From: Stomorhina lunata
Lineage: Eukaryota; Arthropoda; Insecta; Diptera; Rhiniidae
NCBI GenBank assembly: GCA_933228675.1
Contig: OW121743.1
Span: 69,032,208-69,096,207, forward strand
Reading direction: 5' to 3'
DNA length: 64,000 nucleotides
Below are positions 45,801-49,639 of this stretch, piece by piece (positions within the stretch are counted from its first letter, which is position 1; each line of letters starts with the position of its first letter). Under the pieces are notes generated by a model. The model worked only from the letters and a program-made list of their open reading frames with translations, was not told where the DNA came from and made no database searches. The translations under genes were made by a program, and so were the position numbers.

Positions 45801-46641
45801 AATTTCAATTATTTTCTTTTCTTATTCTACTTAGGGGCCCATTGAAATGATGGAACGTTACAAGTCTCTCAGCGATTCAGAGCGTAAACGTTTGGAGCAT
45901 GATGAAGATCGTTTACTCTCAACAATGTTATATAATTTAACCGCCATTTTGGTTATGTTAAATGTGAATAAAGAGGAAATACGCAGAAAAATTCGAAGAT
46001 TACTGGGTAAATCTCATATAGGTCTGGTATATGCTCAAGAAGTTCACAATGTGGTGGATCAGATAAACAATTTGGTAAGACTCTCTACAAAGAAAAACTC
46101 TAAAACAATTAATAATTTATGTCCTATTTCCTTCTTACAGAATGGCAATGACATTGATTTGAAACCTCTGGGTTCAAGACTTTTACATCGTCAAAGTTTC
46201 ACTGTTCATCAGGGAGTAGATGCTTCGGGTCCCTTACGGTTTATGGAAGTTAGAGATGATGGTTTGGTTTTGCGTTCGGTAGATGGCACCATTGTGGAAC
46301 GATGGTGGTATGAACGTTTAGTAAATATGACCTATTCACCCAAAACAAAACTACTCTGTTTGTGGCGGCGAAATGGTGGTCAAACTCAATTGCACAAGTA
46401 TTATACAAGAAAGGTAAAATCCAAAATAATACCCATCTCTGGAAATGAAAAATATTTTTTTTTTCTTTTTTAGTGCAAAGAACTTTATAATTGCATTAAA
46501 GAGGCCATGGAACGTGGTGGCACACCCACCAATGTTCCCGAGCTGGGCGGTGAATTTCCGGTACAAGATATGAATACCGGGGAAGGTGGTCTTTTGCAAG
46601 TGTGCCTTGAAGGTGTTGGTTTGTTATTTGCCAACAGCAAG
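15761..46641 (+). CDS. Rab3-GEF: Rab3-GEF gene (MADD homologue), 20 coding segments, 3' end outside window
   Basis: Guanine-nucleotide exchange factor of the DENN family. In animals the family activates Rab3 and Rab27 and acts in synaptic vesicle and secretory granule traffic; the vertebrate protein also binds a TNF receptor. The joined segments give 1,748 codons in one frame with matching splice phases at every junction. Domain order is uDENN (about residues 10-160), cDENN (about 300-490), dDENN (about 580-690), a low-complexity Ser-rich middle, then conserved C-terminal blocks ending in [10 protein letters not shown]. The fly protein is about 2,000 residues, so roughly the last 300 are missing here. 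Introns range from 60 bp to over 6 kb and the long ones are loaded with transposons. Identification rests on many blocks recognised from fly and human family members; exon borders are read from splice consensus and phase, without transcript support. Confidence 0.95.
15884..16369. other. Start of Rab3-GEF intron 1
   Basis: AT-rich intron sequence. The phrase (T)GTAGATAGCAC recurs here and at 17815-17980 with variants, hinting that the DD37E copy C between them split an older repeat. No gene seen. Confidence 0.45.
16370..17650 (+). mobile_element. DD37E Tc1/mariner transposon, copy C (defective)
   Basis: TA at 16368-16369 and 17651-17652; ends AGAGTGTTCTAAA / TTTAGAGCACTCT. 1.28 kb, + orientation, in Rab3-GEF intron 1. 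Same family as copies A, B, D. Confidence 0.88.
16512..17519 (+). pseudogene. DD37E transposase pseudogene in copy C
   Basis: It has the intact 8-A and 7-A runs that A and B lost, but has a deletion near codon 14 (about 16552), a stop after GLKI (about 16832) and a stop replacing Glu in NCPELRP (about 17325). The first (DDETYVLAD) and second (DLASCHYG) catalytic Asp are present. The lesions differ from A and B, so it decayed separately. Confidence 0.85.
17651..18145. other. Rab3-GEF intron 1 sequence
   Basis: AT-rich; carries several GTAGATAGCAC variants as in 16145-16225. No gene or complete element recognised. Confidence 0.4.
18146..18896. mobile_element. Nonautonomous TIR element (CCCAGCTAGCA ends)
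   Basis: The left end CCCAGCTAGCACTTTTGG and right end CCAAATTGCTAGCTGGG are inverted copies. Inside, GACTGCACACATT(T/C)TGC and CTAGTCG(C/T)TT.CTAAGCGT blocks recur two to three times as subterminal repeats. No clear target duplication and no transposase. A tRNA-like SINE piece lies inside (18365-18450). Superfamily not assigned. Confidence 0.6.
18360..18455 (-). mobile_element. tRNA-derived SINE head (SINE family 1, copy a)
   Basis: On the minus strand: GTGGCTTAGTTGG (A-box-like), GACTACTAAGCATAACAT, then CTAGGTTCGATCCTC (B box). The same head occurs at 61612-61685 and, more diverged, at 56565-56640. Acceptor-stem pairing is not kept, so it is a SINE or pseudo-tRNA rather than a tRNA gene. 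Confidence 0.6.
19230..20042 (-). mobile_element. DD41D (rosa-like) mariner relic, internally deleted, second copy
   Basis: Minus-strand transposase pieces: [18 protein letters not shown], then directly the SDEAHF region (changed), [62 protein letters not shown] and [20 protein letters not shown]. The second catalytic Asp is Asn (QQNG). Ends GGGTTTTTCAATAAGAGCG and CGACGCT...AAAAGCCCC are roughly inverted. The internal deletion matches that of the 10905-12395 copy. Confidence 0.8.
20045..21085 (-). mobile_element. Jockey-like LINE fragment (RT), interrupted by RTE-like piece
   Basis: Minus-strand order: [20 protein letters not shown] with [12 protein letters not shown] (21040-20900), [17 protein letters not shown] (about 20870-20820), [11 protein letters not shown] (about 20770), then a foreign RTE-like piece, then [14 protein letters not shown] (the RT active-site box, about 20465-20425) and [19 protein letters not shown] with [14 protein letters not shown] (about 20190-20090). 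Several stops; a dead copy. Related pieces at 31736-32200 and 62043-62545. Confidence 0.78.
20522..20735 (-). mobile_element. RTE-like LINE 3' coding end nested in Jockey-like LINE
   Basis: Minus strand reads [32 protein letters not shown] and [13 protein letters not shown], the C-terminus of an endonuclease-RT LINE also seen at 44880-45060 (+) and 35625-35730 (-). It separates ISKAF from the FADD box of the Jockey-like element, so it inserted into it. Confidence 0.65.
21480..21895 (+). mobile_element. Jockey-like LINE fragment, C-terminal end, + strand
   Basis: Frame pieces: [37 protein letters not shown] and [20 protein letters not shown], the usual end of Jockey-type polyproteins (FF.R...WNSLP...F...YN...FK). 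Ends near TTATATT at about 21930, just before exon 2. Non-functional. Confidence 0.65.
21956..22320 (+). CDS. Rab3-GEF: Rab3-GEF coding exon 2 (uDENN core)
   Basis: Begins after CTCTTACAG in phase 0 with [19 protein letters not shown], continuing directly from exon 1. It contains VYFCQPEGC and the uDENN strand [15 protein letters not shown]. It ends phase 2 inside a serine codon in SDSAFSS. The only boundary that keeps the frame and the family sequence SDSAFSSDYRSN uses a GC donor (AG|GCAAGT at 22321); the nearby GT at 22325 would put the next exon into a frame with an early stop. Confidence 0.93.
22479..22977 (+). CDS. Rab3-GEF: Rab3-GEF coding exon 3 (linker and start of cDENN)
   Basis: Starts after CTTCTAG with one base completing the split serine codon, then [14 protein letters not shown], a block shared with family members. 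A Ser/Arg/His-rich linker ([22 protein letters not shown]) leads into [18 protein letters not shown], the first strand of the central DENN domain. It ends phase 0 in STRVE before GTAAAT. The following intron is only 60 bp. Confidence 0.92.
23038..23399 (+). CDS. Rab3-GEF: Rab3-GEF coding exon 4 (cDENN core)
   Basis: Highly conserved centre of the cDENN domain, which contributes to the Rab-binding surface in this family: [46 protein letters not shown], and [13 protein letters not shown]. It starts after TTCTAG and ends phase 2 in an arginine codon at CG|GTAAGT. The next intron is 65 bp. This exon alone identifies the gene. Confidence 0.95.
23465..23591 (+). CDS. Rab3-GEF: Rab3-GEF coding exon 5 (end of cDENN)
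   Basis: The first base completes the split Arg codon; then [15 protein letters not shown] and [11 protein letters not shown], both conserved. It ends phase 0 after CAG with GTATTT. It can join in frame either to the 33-nt cassette at 24239 or directly to the exon at 27929. The human protein continues NHLKQALASM, which favours direct joining as the main form. Confidence 0.93.
24239..24271 (+). CDS. Rab3-GEF: Candidate 33-nt cassette microexon of Rab3-GEF
   Basis: Flanked by TATCACAG and GTAAAT, symmetric in phase 0, 11 codons reading [11 protein letters not shown]. Inclusion keeps the frame, so it could be an alternatively spliced insert between the cDENN end and the linker. The skipping form recreates the family sequence KQALSSM. 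The evidence is splice consensus and open frame only; a false microexon is possible. Confidence 0.55.
24540..25030 (-). repeat. Minisatellite in Rab3-GEF intron, inverted block
   Basis: Diverged units of the type AATTTCCCATTTTTATGGGA, which correspond to the reverse complement of the 29-bp unit of the larger array at 25080-27150. More diverged than that array and with longer spacing. Confidence 0.65.
25080..27150 (+). repeat. 29-bp AT-rich minisatellite array, about 70 units
   Basis: Unit close to CGAAAAATTTCCTATAAAAAG followed by TAAATTTT (29 bp), repeated about seventy times with substitutions of C/A in GT(C/A)AATTTT and occasional one-base slippage. It fills most of the 3.7-kb intron between the 33-nt cassette and exon 7. 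Open frames inside it are repeat artefacts. Confidence 0.92.
27929..28023 (+). CDS. Rab3-GEF: Rab3-GEF coding exon 7 (linker)
   Basis: Follows acceptor AAAAATAG. It reads [10 protein letters not shown], matching the family continuation after NHLKQ, then a less conserved Gln/Ser-rich stretch to EPTLLG. It ends phase 2 at GG|GTAAGT; the next exon supplies the last base of the glycine codon. The acceptor lacks a strong pyrimidine tract, but the homology supports it. Confidence 0.85.
28085..28268 (+). CDS. Rab3-GEF: Rab3-GEF coding exon 8 (start of dDENN)
   Basis: Completes the split glycine codon, then a Ser/Gln-rich linker ([11 protein letters not shown]) and [20 protein letters not shown], the conserved entry into the downstream DENN domain. 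It ends phase 0 at ATG|GTAATT and is separated by a 62-bp intron from exon 9. Confidence 0.92.
28331..29221 (+). CDS. Rab3-GEF: Rab3-GEF coding exon 9 (dDENN and Ser/acidic region)
   Basis: The largest exon, 297 codons. It begins [10 protein letters not shown] and [16 protein letters not shown], finishing the dDENN domain, with [17 protein letters not shown] conserved. The second half is a disordered-looking Ser/Asp/Glu/Pro-rich segment containing [16 protein letters not shown] and PSLHDVF. Phase 0 at both ends (TTCCAG / GTAAGC). Confidence 0.95.
29284..29484 (+). CDS. Rab3-GEF: Rab3-GEF coding exon 10
   Basis: 67 codons, phase 0 at both ends, after CTTTAG and before GTAGGT. Ser-rich ([16 protein letters not shown]), then [21 protein letters not shown] and ILAHMDK. 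This is a region of the family with alternative splicing. The frame is open and continuous with both neighbours. Confidence 0.85.
29752..29802 (+). CDS. Rab3-GEF: Rab3-GEF coding exon 11 (51-nt, possibly alternative)
   Basis: 17 codons, [17 protein letters not shown], between ACCAATTTTAG and GTTTGT. Symmetric phase 0, so skipping keeps the frame. The acidic content fits the surrounding linker. No domain can be assigned. The strong acceptor and complete open frame support it; use may be regulated. Confidence 0.7.
30007..31275 (-). mobile_element. DD41D (rosa-like) mariner in Rab3-GEF intron, near-complete
   Basis: TA at 30005-30006 and 31276-31277. Ends share GGTATAGAACTT after a T-rich stretch (GGGGTTTTTTTTT left; the right end as reverse complement GGGTGTTTTTTATTGA). 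1.27 kb. It encodes a transposase in minus orientation, opposite to the host gene. More recent than the 10.9- and 19.2-kb relics, judging by intact long frames. Confidence 0.85.
30112..31163 (-). pseudogene. DD41D transposase pseudogene
   Basis: Start [20 protein letters not shown], a bipartite helix-turn-helix N-terminus, ARHRAQQL-type second helix ([18 protein letters not shown]), first catalytic Asp in [16 protein letters not shown], second in [18 protein letters not shown], third in [13 protein letters not shown]; 41 residues lie between the last two. Broken after NCRI by TGA in place of Trp and by a deletion of about 40 bp covering the VTVWCGL region (30600-30640). The remaining C-terminal part (30112-30510) is open. 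Confidence 0.88.
31736..32210 (-). mobile_element. Jockey-like LINE fragment, C-terminal part
   Basis: Minus strand: [20 protein letters not shown] (about 32070-32010), then [38 protein letters not shown] and NCFPQKFRQ. It matches the region following FLKRCK in the copy at 20.1 kb. Truncated and with frame changes. Confidence 0.7.
32280..32899. other. Rab3-GEF intron sequence, nothing recognised
   Basis: AT-rich intronic DNA before exon 12. No repeat, RNA gene or coding signal that can be supported. Confidence 0.4.
32900..32941 (+). CDS. Rab3-GEF: Rab3-GEF coding exon 12 (42-nt, possibly alternative)
   Basis: 14 codons, [14 protein letters not shown], between TTCATTAAG and GTTAAT. Symmetric phase 0, so also skippable. 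The Ser-Asp-Glu run looks like a casein kinase 2 type acidic patch, which is inference from composition. It lies about 3.1 kb downstream of exon 11, after an intron carrying a DD41D transposon. Confidence 0.65.
32942..33717. other. Rab3-GEF intron sequence, nothing recognised
   Basis: 776-bp AT-rich intron between exons 12 and 13. No element identified. Confidence 0.4.
33718..34069 (+). CDS. Rab3-GEF: Rab3-GEF coding exon 13 (Ala/Lys helical segment)
   Basis: Begins [20 protein letters not shown] and continues [17 protein letters not shown], a block conserved across family members between the DENN module and the C-terminal region. Ala/Lys-rich and probably helical at the start, Gly/Ser-rich at the end ([10 protein letters not shown]). 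It ends phase 1 within a lysine codon at A|GTAAGT; the next exon supplies AA. Confidence 0.9.
34126..34505 (+). CDS. Rab3-GEF: Rab3-GEF coding exon 14
   Basis: After a Gln-rich start ([12 protein letters not shown]) it reads [34 protein letters not shown] and [14 protein letters not shown], a conserved helical block that precedes the C-terminal half. It ends phase 0 after DDM with GTAAGT. The intron to exon 15 is 67 bp. Confidence 0.92.
34573..35055 (+). CDS. Rab3-GEF: Rab3-GEF coding exon 15
   Basis: Starts [19 protein letters not shown] after GATACAG and contains [19 protein letters not shown], a strongly conserved motif. The remainder is Ser/Pro-rich ([18 protein letters not shown]) and ends with [20 protein letters not shown]. 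161 codons, phase 0 at both ends. The following intron is about 6.4 kb and carries an antisense Rpn1 pseudogene. Confidence 0.93.
35510..35590 (+). mobile_element. Short LINE RT remnant
   Basis: Reads [20 protein letters not shown], which resembles the segment after the RT active site (G...NP.KTEL) of I/LOA-like LINEs such as those at 4-8 kb. Too short to classify firmly. Confidence 0.45.
35620..36140 (-). mobile_element. RTE-like LINE fragment with YADD box
   Basis: Minus strand: [18 protein letters not shown] (about 36112-36060), later pieces of the thumb region, and near 35640-35720 [19 protein letters not shown], the C-terminal motif shared with 20522-20735 and 44880-44960. Degenerate with stops. 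Confidence 0.7.
36352..37514 (-). mobile_element. DD37E transposon, copy D (one end lost)
   Basis: The 3' end is AAGAGTGCTTTTAATAAAATTTG at 36352 with TA before it. The element follows the other copies up to about 37514 and then breaks off inside the 5' untranslated part, so the terminal repeat next to the transposase start is missing. It is replaced by palindromic AAAATAAAACT-type repeats. Confidence 0.85.
36483..37423 (-). pseudogene. DD37E transposase, copy D, internal deletion only
   Basis: The N-terminal part is open from [20 protein letters not shown] (37423) and the catalytic part is open from [20 protein letters not shown] to DNFAKPEY (36483-37088), including all three acidic residues. 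Between them lies a deletion of about 70 bp joining AYAGLK to NERKN, plus a loss of about 12 bp near VKCSHRVK. It is the best preserved catalytic domain of the family in the window, but the deletion shifts the frame and the 5' terminal repeat is gone. Confidence 0.85.
37517..37695. repeat. Palindromic AT-rich repeats (AAAATAACTGTTATTT type)
   Basis: Several short self-complementary units such as AATAAAACTCCTTCAATGAG with TTTTATT, and AAAATAACTGTTATTT. They resemble the arrays at 47535-47712 and 48960-49240 that border the second copy of the 1.1-kb TIR element; here they lie about 120 bp left of the first copy. Confidence 0.6.
37818..38862. mobile_element. 1.05-kb TIR element, copy 1
   Basis: Ends TCAGGGGTGTCATAGAAACC and GGTTTCTATGACACCCCTGA are exact inverted copies, with a second subterminal pair TATTGGTTTTGAAAAC / GTATTGGTTTTCAAAAC. 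Copy 2 is at 47851-48958. The CAGGG start would fit hAT (YARNG), but no 8-bp target duplication is visible. A minus-strand open frame of 142 codons (38389-38817) with [20 protein letters not shown] is not conserved as open in copy 2. Probably nonautonomous. Confidence 0.75.
38863..40014. other. Rab3-GEF intron sequence with a short tandem repeat
   Basis: AT-rich. At about 39890-39958 the phrase TCTTATAAGTTATATTATA is repeated three to four times. No gene seen. Confidence 0.5.
40015..40650 (-). pseudogene. Rpn1: Intronless pseudogene of 26S proteasome subunit Rpn1 (PSMD2), C-terminal part
   Basis: Minus-strand frames spell the C-terminal third of Rpn1: [59 protein letters not shown] and [13 protein letters not shown] in a shifted frame, [25 protein letters not shown] and [12 protein letters not shown]. 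Rpn1 is the ubiquitin-receptor scaffold of the proteasome base. There are at least six stops or frameshifts and internal deletions (for example between AIDVVG and TTEERAEL). No intron remains in the segment, which fits a processed copy, though a poly-A tail is not obvious. It lies antisense in the 6.4-kb intron of Rab3-GEF. Confidence 0.85.
40651..41431. other. Rab3-GEF intron sequence
   Basis: AT-rich, no feature recognised apart from the acceptor region of exon 16. More N-terminal Rpn1-like sequence is not seen here. Confidence 0.4.
41432..41548 (+). CDS. Rab3-GEF: Rab3-GEF coding exon 16
   Basis: 39 codons after [27 protein letters not shown] then [12 protein letters not shown], ending at GTAAGT in phase 0. 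Small and symmetric, so possibly optional. Frame and splice sites agree with both neighbours. Confidence 0.82.
41874..42131 (+). CDS. Rab3-GEF: Rab3-GEF coding exon 17
   Basis: 86 codons after ATTCTAG. A Ser/Thr/Lys-rich beginning leads to [20 protein letters not shown] and [20 protein letters not shown], the conserved block that in the family precedes the GP(I/A)EMM/ID sequence found in exon 18. Phase 0 at both ends. The next intron is 3.7 kb with several transposons. Confidence 0.93.
42456..42780 (+). mobile_element. tRNA-derived SINE with 13-bp target duplication (SINE family 2)
   Basis: Flanked by direct repeats AATGTCACAGACG (42443-42455 and 42781-42793). The head is tRNA-like: GTGGTATAGCAGGTTAGTC (A box region) and AAGTTCGATCCCTGG (B box). 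The body contains CGTTCGAAACCGGCGTTAAA with ACGTAGGTCCC, a phrase typical of insect LINE/SINE 3' parts, and it ends in a TA dinucleotide run of about 26 bp instead of poly-A. It was inserted into the hAT relic. Confidence 0.88.
42747..42780. repeat. TA microsatellite tail of SINE
   Basis: AATTATATATATATATATAT-type run ending the SINE; presumably grown from the original 3' tail. Confidence 0.8.
43630..44189. mobile_element. Tc1-type MITE, 560 bp
   Basis: TA at 43628-43629 and 44190-44191. The left end CAGTGGTCGGCATATTTATT and right end AATAAATATGCCCACCACTG are inverted copies; the similarity continues for roughly 150 bp on each side (CACTTTTCACATTTTTAA near the middle of the left arm, its complement in the right arm). 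No transposase of useful length. CAGTG ends with TA duplication are typical of Tc1-like elements. Confidence 0.82.
44205..45060 (+). mobile_element. RTE-like LINE fragment, degenerate
   Basis: Pieces: [12 protein letters not shown] (RT start), [30 protein letters not shown] then [11 protein letters not shown] (RT block), a [20 protein letters not shown] and [12 protein letters not shown]-terminal motif, and [12 protein letters not shown]. Stops and gaps throughout; the central palm region is missing. Confidence 0.7.
45070..45800. repeat. Three-copy tandem repeat, unit about 290 bp
   Basis: Direct copies beginning near 45085, 45385 and 45655 share CGAG(C/G)TGGCTCT(T/A)AACT(G/C)T, CCTTT.CA...AAATAAGATCTTG, TAGATCGCTTAGGAA and TCATTT(C/T)ACTAGTATT. 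The last copy is shortened and stops just before exon 18. Non-coding. Confidence 0.75.
45835..46074 (+). CDS. Rab3-GEF: Rab3-GEF coding exon 18
   Basis: 80 codons after [59 protein letters not shown]. These align residue for residue in type with the vertebrate MADD C-terminal half. It ends phase 0 at TTG|GTAAGA. The 66-nt intron that follows has no in-frame stop, so its retention would add 22 residues without breaking the frame. Confidence 0.95.
46141..46413 (+). CDS. Rab3-GEF: Rab3-GEF coding exon 19
   Basis: 91 codons after TTCTTACAG, containing [36 protein letters not shown] and [20 protein letters not shown], all strongly conserved. It ends phase 0 at AAG|GTAAAA. The intron after it is 60 bp. 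Confidence 0.95.
46474..46641 (+). CDS. Rab3-GEF: Rab3-GEF coding exon 20 (last exon seen)
   Basis: 56 codons after [41 protein letters not shown] and [12 protein letters not shown], ending phase 0 at AAG|GTAAGT. The family protein continues past this point, but nothing resembling the next block is found in the remaining 17.3 kb, so the gene is truncated by the window edge. Confidence 0.95.
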
Positions 46642-47519
46642 GTAAGTGAATTCTCTACTCCATCTTCCTTCTTTTTAAACCTTACATCCTCTTTAAAACC
46701 TTTAAATAATTAAAATTATATATCAAAAAAAACTCCCCTTTTCTATATAACGCTTTTATTTTCTTATAATCAAAAAAATCAAATTTTTTTTTTGTATTTA
46801 AAAAAAATTCCATAAATTTTATATAAATTATCCAATTATCCAAATATAATTATTAATTTTTTGTACTTATGTACTAATGAACGTCTTAAATGGGAAGGTG
46901 ATTTTTCTTTTTATTTCTTTTTAATTTTCTTTAATTTTATTATTTTTTTTAAATTTTTAACCTTGTACAAATCTAATACGTGGTATTTAAGTAAATTTAT
47001 TTTATTTAATTTATTAATTTTATTATTATTATTATTATTTCCTTACATAAATTTCAAAAGAAAAAAAATCATTCTAAAATAATTTAAGAAAAAAAGATTC
47101 AACGTTAATTGTTATAAAACATTTTCTGTTTTTTCTTTAGAAAATGTTATATATGAAAAAAAAGAAATTTTAATAAAAATGAAAGCAAGGACCTTCTCAA
47201 CTTATTATTTTCAATTTTTGCTTTTCATTTTTGATTTCATTCAAACAAATTTAAAATCATTCATTTCGATTATTTATTATTCAATTTTTTTTTGGTGAGT
47301 TAATTTTTAGTTACATACGGAGGCTGATGATTGAGATATTAGCACTGGAAATCTAAATATGTCACTTTTAAAACAATGGTCAGATTCACTTTTGATCAGG
47401 GACCGAAAATAACCGATATTTTTTAATTTTGGATTGCAATTGTCAGAGGATTAAACCAAGTTTACCATTTTGATAGTCTTAGATCAAATTTTCATAAAGT
47501 GCAATGCTTTTTAAAAATC
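46642..47519. other. Start of terminal Rab3-GEF intron
   Basis: Very AT-rich with poly-A and poly-T runs. A candidate acceptor (TTTTTTCTTTAG at about 47140) is followed by a short frame that hits a stop within a dozen codons and does not match the protein family. No exon accepted. Confidence 0.45.
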
Positions 47520-47534
47520 TGATTTTTATTTTTT

Positions 47535-47712
47535 AGAAAAAAAAATAACAGTTATTTTAAATTTTTATTTTTTTGAGCAAAAATAACTGTTATTTTTAAC
47601 TTTTATTTTTTCGAGCAAAAATAAAATTTATTTTTTGACATTTATTTTTTCGAGCAGAAATAAAAGTTATTTTTTGACATTTATTTTTTCGAGCAGAAAT
47701 AAAAGTTATTTT
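47535..47712. repeat. Palindromic AT-rich array, left arm
   Basis: About four units of ACTTTTATTTTTTCGAGCA with GAAATAAAAGTTATTTTTT, each nearly self-complementary. It is the reverse complement of the array at 48960-49240, so the two form arms of a large inverted repeat around the TIR element. Confidence 0.75.
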
Positions 47713-47850
47713 TGTGTTTCCAACCCCAATTATGATTGCAAAACTCAACTCCATTAATTTTTGAGCATATGCAAATTATTATCACTGAAAAATTATCTTT
47801 GTTTGAAAAAAAAATTTCAATGAATTTATCATGAATTCAAACAAAAATAA

Positions 47851-48958
47851 TCAGGAGTGTCATAGAAACCAATTTCATTGGTATTGGTTTTGAAAACGAT
47901 AAAAAAATTAAATTGGTGTCATGAATTCCAATATTAATGTTCGAGCTATATTTTCTATTGGTTTCATGTGTCACAGAAAATATTATTATTGGTTTAGTAT
48001 TGGAAATAAACCAAGCAACTTACAGTTAACAGATTTAATTTCAAAATTGGTCTATCAATTTAAAACAAAGGCGTTACTGGCCAACTGGTGCTTTTTTCGA
48101 TTTAAAGATCCACTAAGAACAGATTTTTGAAAATTTGGCCCAGTGGGGGATAAAAACGGGAAAATTCAATAACGCTATAATTCCCAAACTAAAAACAATA
48201 GAACCAAAACTGAAATCGAGTTTTTATCAGTTACAAAAATAATACAAAATAACAGTACAAGTGGTAAGTACTTTTCGAAAAAAGGGGAGAAAAAGAGAAA
48301 AAATATTTTTGGTACTTTTTAGCTTTAACTTTCAAATAAAAAGAGATGGGTGAAAAGTTTACATAGCATTTTTTATCATGTAATAAGATAAAAACAAGTT
48401 TTGGTACTTTTTTGTGTCTTTGGAATCAATGAACCGTATCGACAAACATAAAAAATATTAAAAATGGGGAAAATGCTAGAATATCCTTTGTGTGGAGGTA
48501 CTGGCGAAGCAAATGCATATCAACATATTTGTTTGCAATTAATGAATATCGCATGTAAGTGACAATCGTCCTTTGATTGGCTGTGGTTTGTTTCTTGGTG
48601 TAGGTAGATTACATTTTTTTCCAGTCCGCAATTCGGTCATTTCATAATGTTGGGGTATACAAGCTTCATTTGTCCAAATAACAGCATTTTCTTTATACCT
48701 ATACCACAAACATCGCAAAAAACTGAAAGTTTTTCTTCAAATAATTTTCTTTAATAATTTTTATTTTATTTTTTTATTTGATTTTTGATGTTTCAAAAGA
48801 AATTTAAATGAAATAATAAGCAATTGATTCGAACATTTTGTTTGATTTAAAACCAATAATAACAAAACTGACTTGGGTTCATGACACCAAATATAACTAG
48901 TATTGGTTTTCAAAACCGAGAAATTTAAAAACTGACTTGGTTTCTATGACACCCCTGA
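47851..48958. mobile_element. 1.1-kb TIR element, copy 2
   Basis: Same element as 37818-38862 in the same orientation, differing by scattered substitutions and small insertions (one end reads TCAGGAGTGTC). Both copies carry a 69-codon frame starting MNSNINVRA with one residue change, which could simply reflect common descent. It sits between the two inverted arrays. Confidence 0.78.
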
Positions 48959-48959
48959 A

Positions 48960-49240
48960 TATTTATTTCTGCTCGAAAAAATAAAAGTCAAAAAATAACT
49001 TTTATATCTGCTCGAAAAAATAAGAATCAAAAAATAACTTTTATTCTTGCTTGAAAAAATAAAAGTCAAAAATAACTGTTATTTTTGCTCGAAAAAATAA
49101 AAGTTAAAAAATAACTTTTATTTTTGCTTGAAAAAATAAAAGTCAAAAATAGCTGTTATTTTTGCTCGAAAAAATAAAAGTCAAAAAATTACTTTTATTT
49201 CTGCTCGAAAACATAAAAGTTAAAAAATAACTTTTTTTTT
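48960..49240. repeat. Palindromic AT-rich array, right arm
   Basis: Six or seven units of about 43 bp of the type CTGCTCGAAAAAATAAAAGT then CAAAAAATAACTTTTATT. Reverse complement of the array at 47535-47712. Each unit could itself form a small hairpin. Confidence 0.78.
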
Positions 49241-49639
49241 TTTATTCGTATTTCCTGTTAAAATATAAAATAAAAATAAATAAAATAAAATCGGACTGGA
49301 ATAAACTCTATGCCCCCTTCAGCCGTTCAAAATATTTGAATAAAATCGAGAACTAAGAAAAAATTACTTTTATTATGTTTCAATATTGTTAGAGTGTAGA
49401 GCAGAAGAAACCAAATAATATTATAACTATGAGTCCAAATATTATTGGTTCTGCCTTACTTTTCAGCCGAGGCAGCTGGGAGCTCATACCATTAGGATCA
49501 TCCAACTGAACCGTAGCATTCACAGGTTGACCAACAAAGATGGAATTATGATTAGATTATACTATGTCTAATTTTAAGATGTACTGGACTAAGTATTTAA
49601 AACTTCAAAAAAGGAACTAAAATAAATTTTAGTTGCTAT

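Noticed and set aside
47101..47180. Possible Rab3-GEF exon after TTTTTTCTTTAG
   Set aside because: The frame ends after about a dozen codons and does not resemble the expected next block of the protein.
47535..49240. Repeat arrays considered as a CRISPR array
   Set aside because: Units are contiguous and self-complementary without unique spacers, and the genome is clearly eukaryotic.
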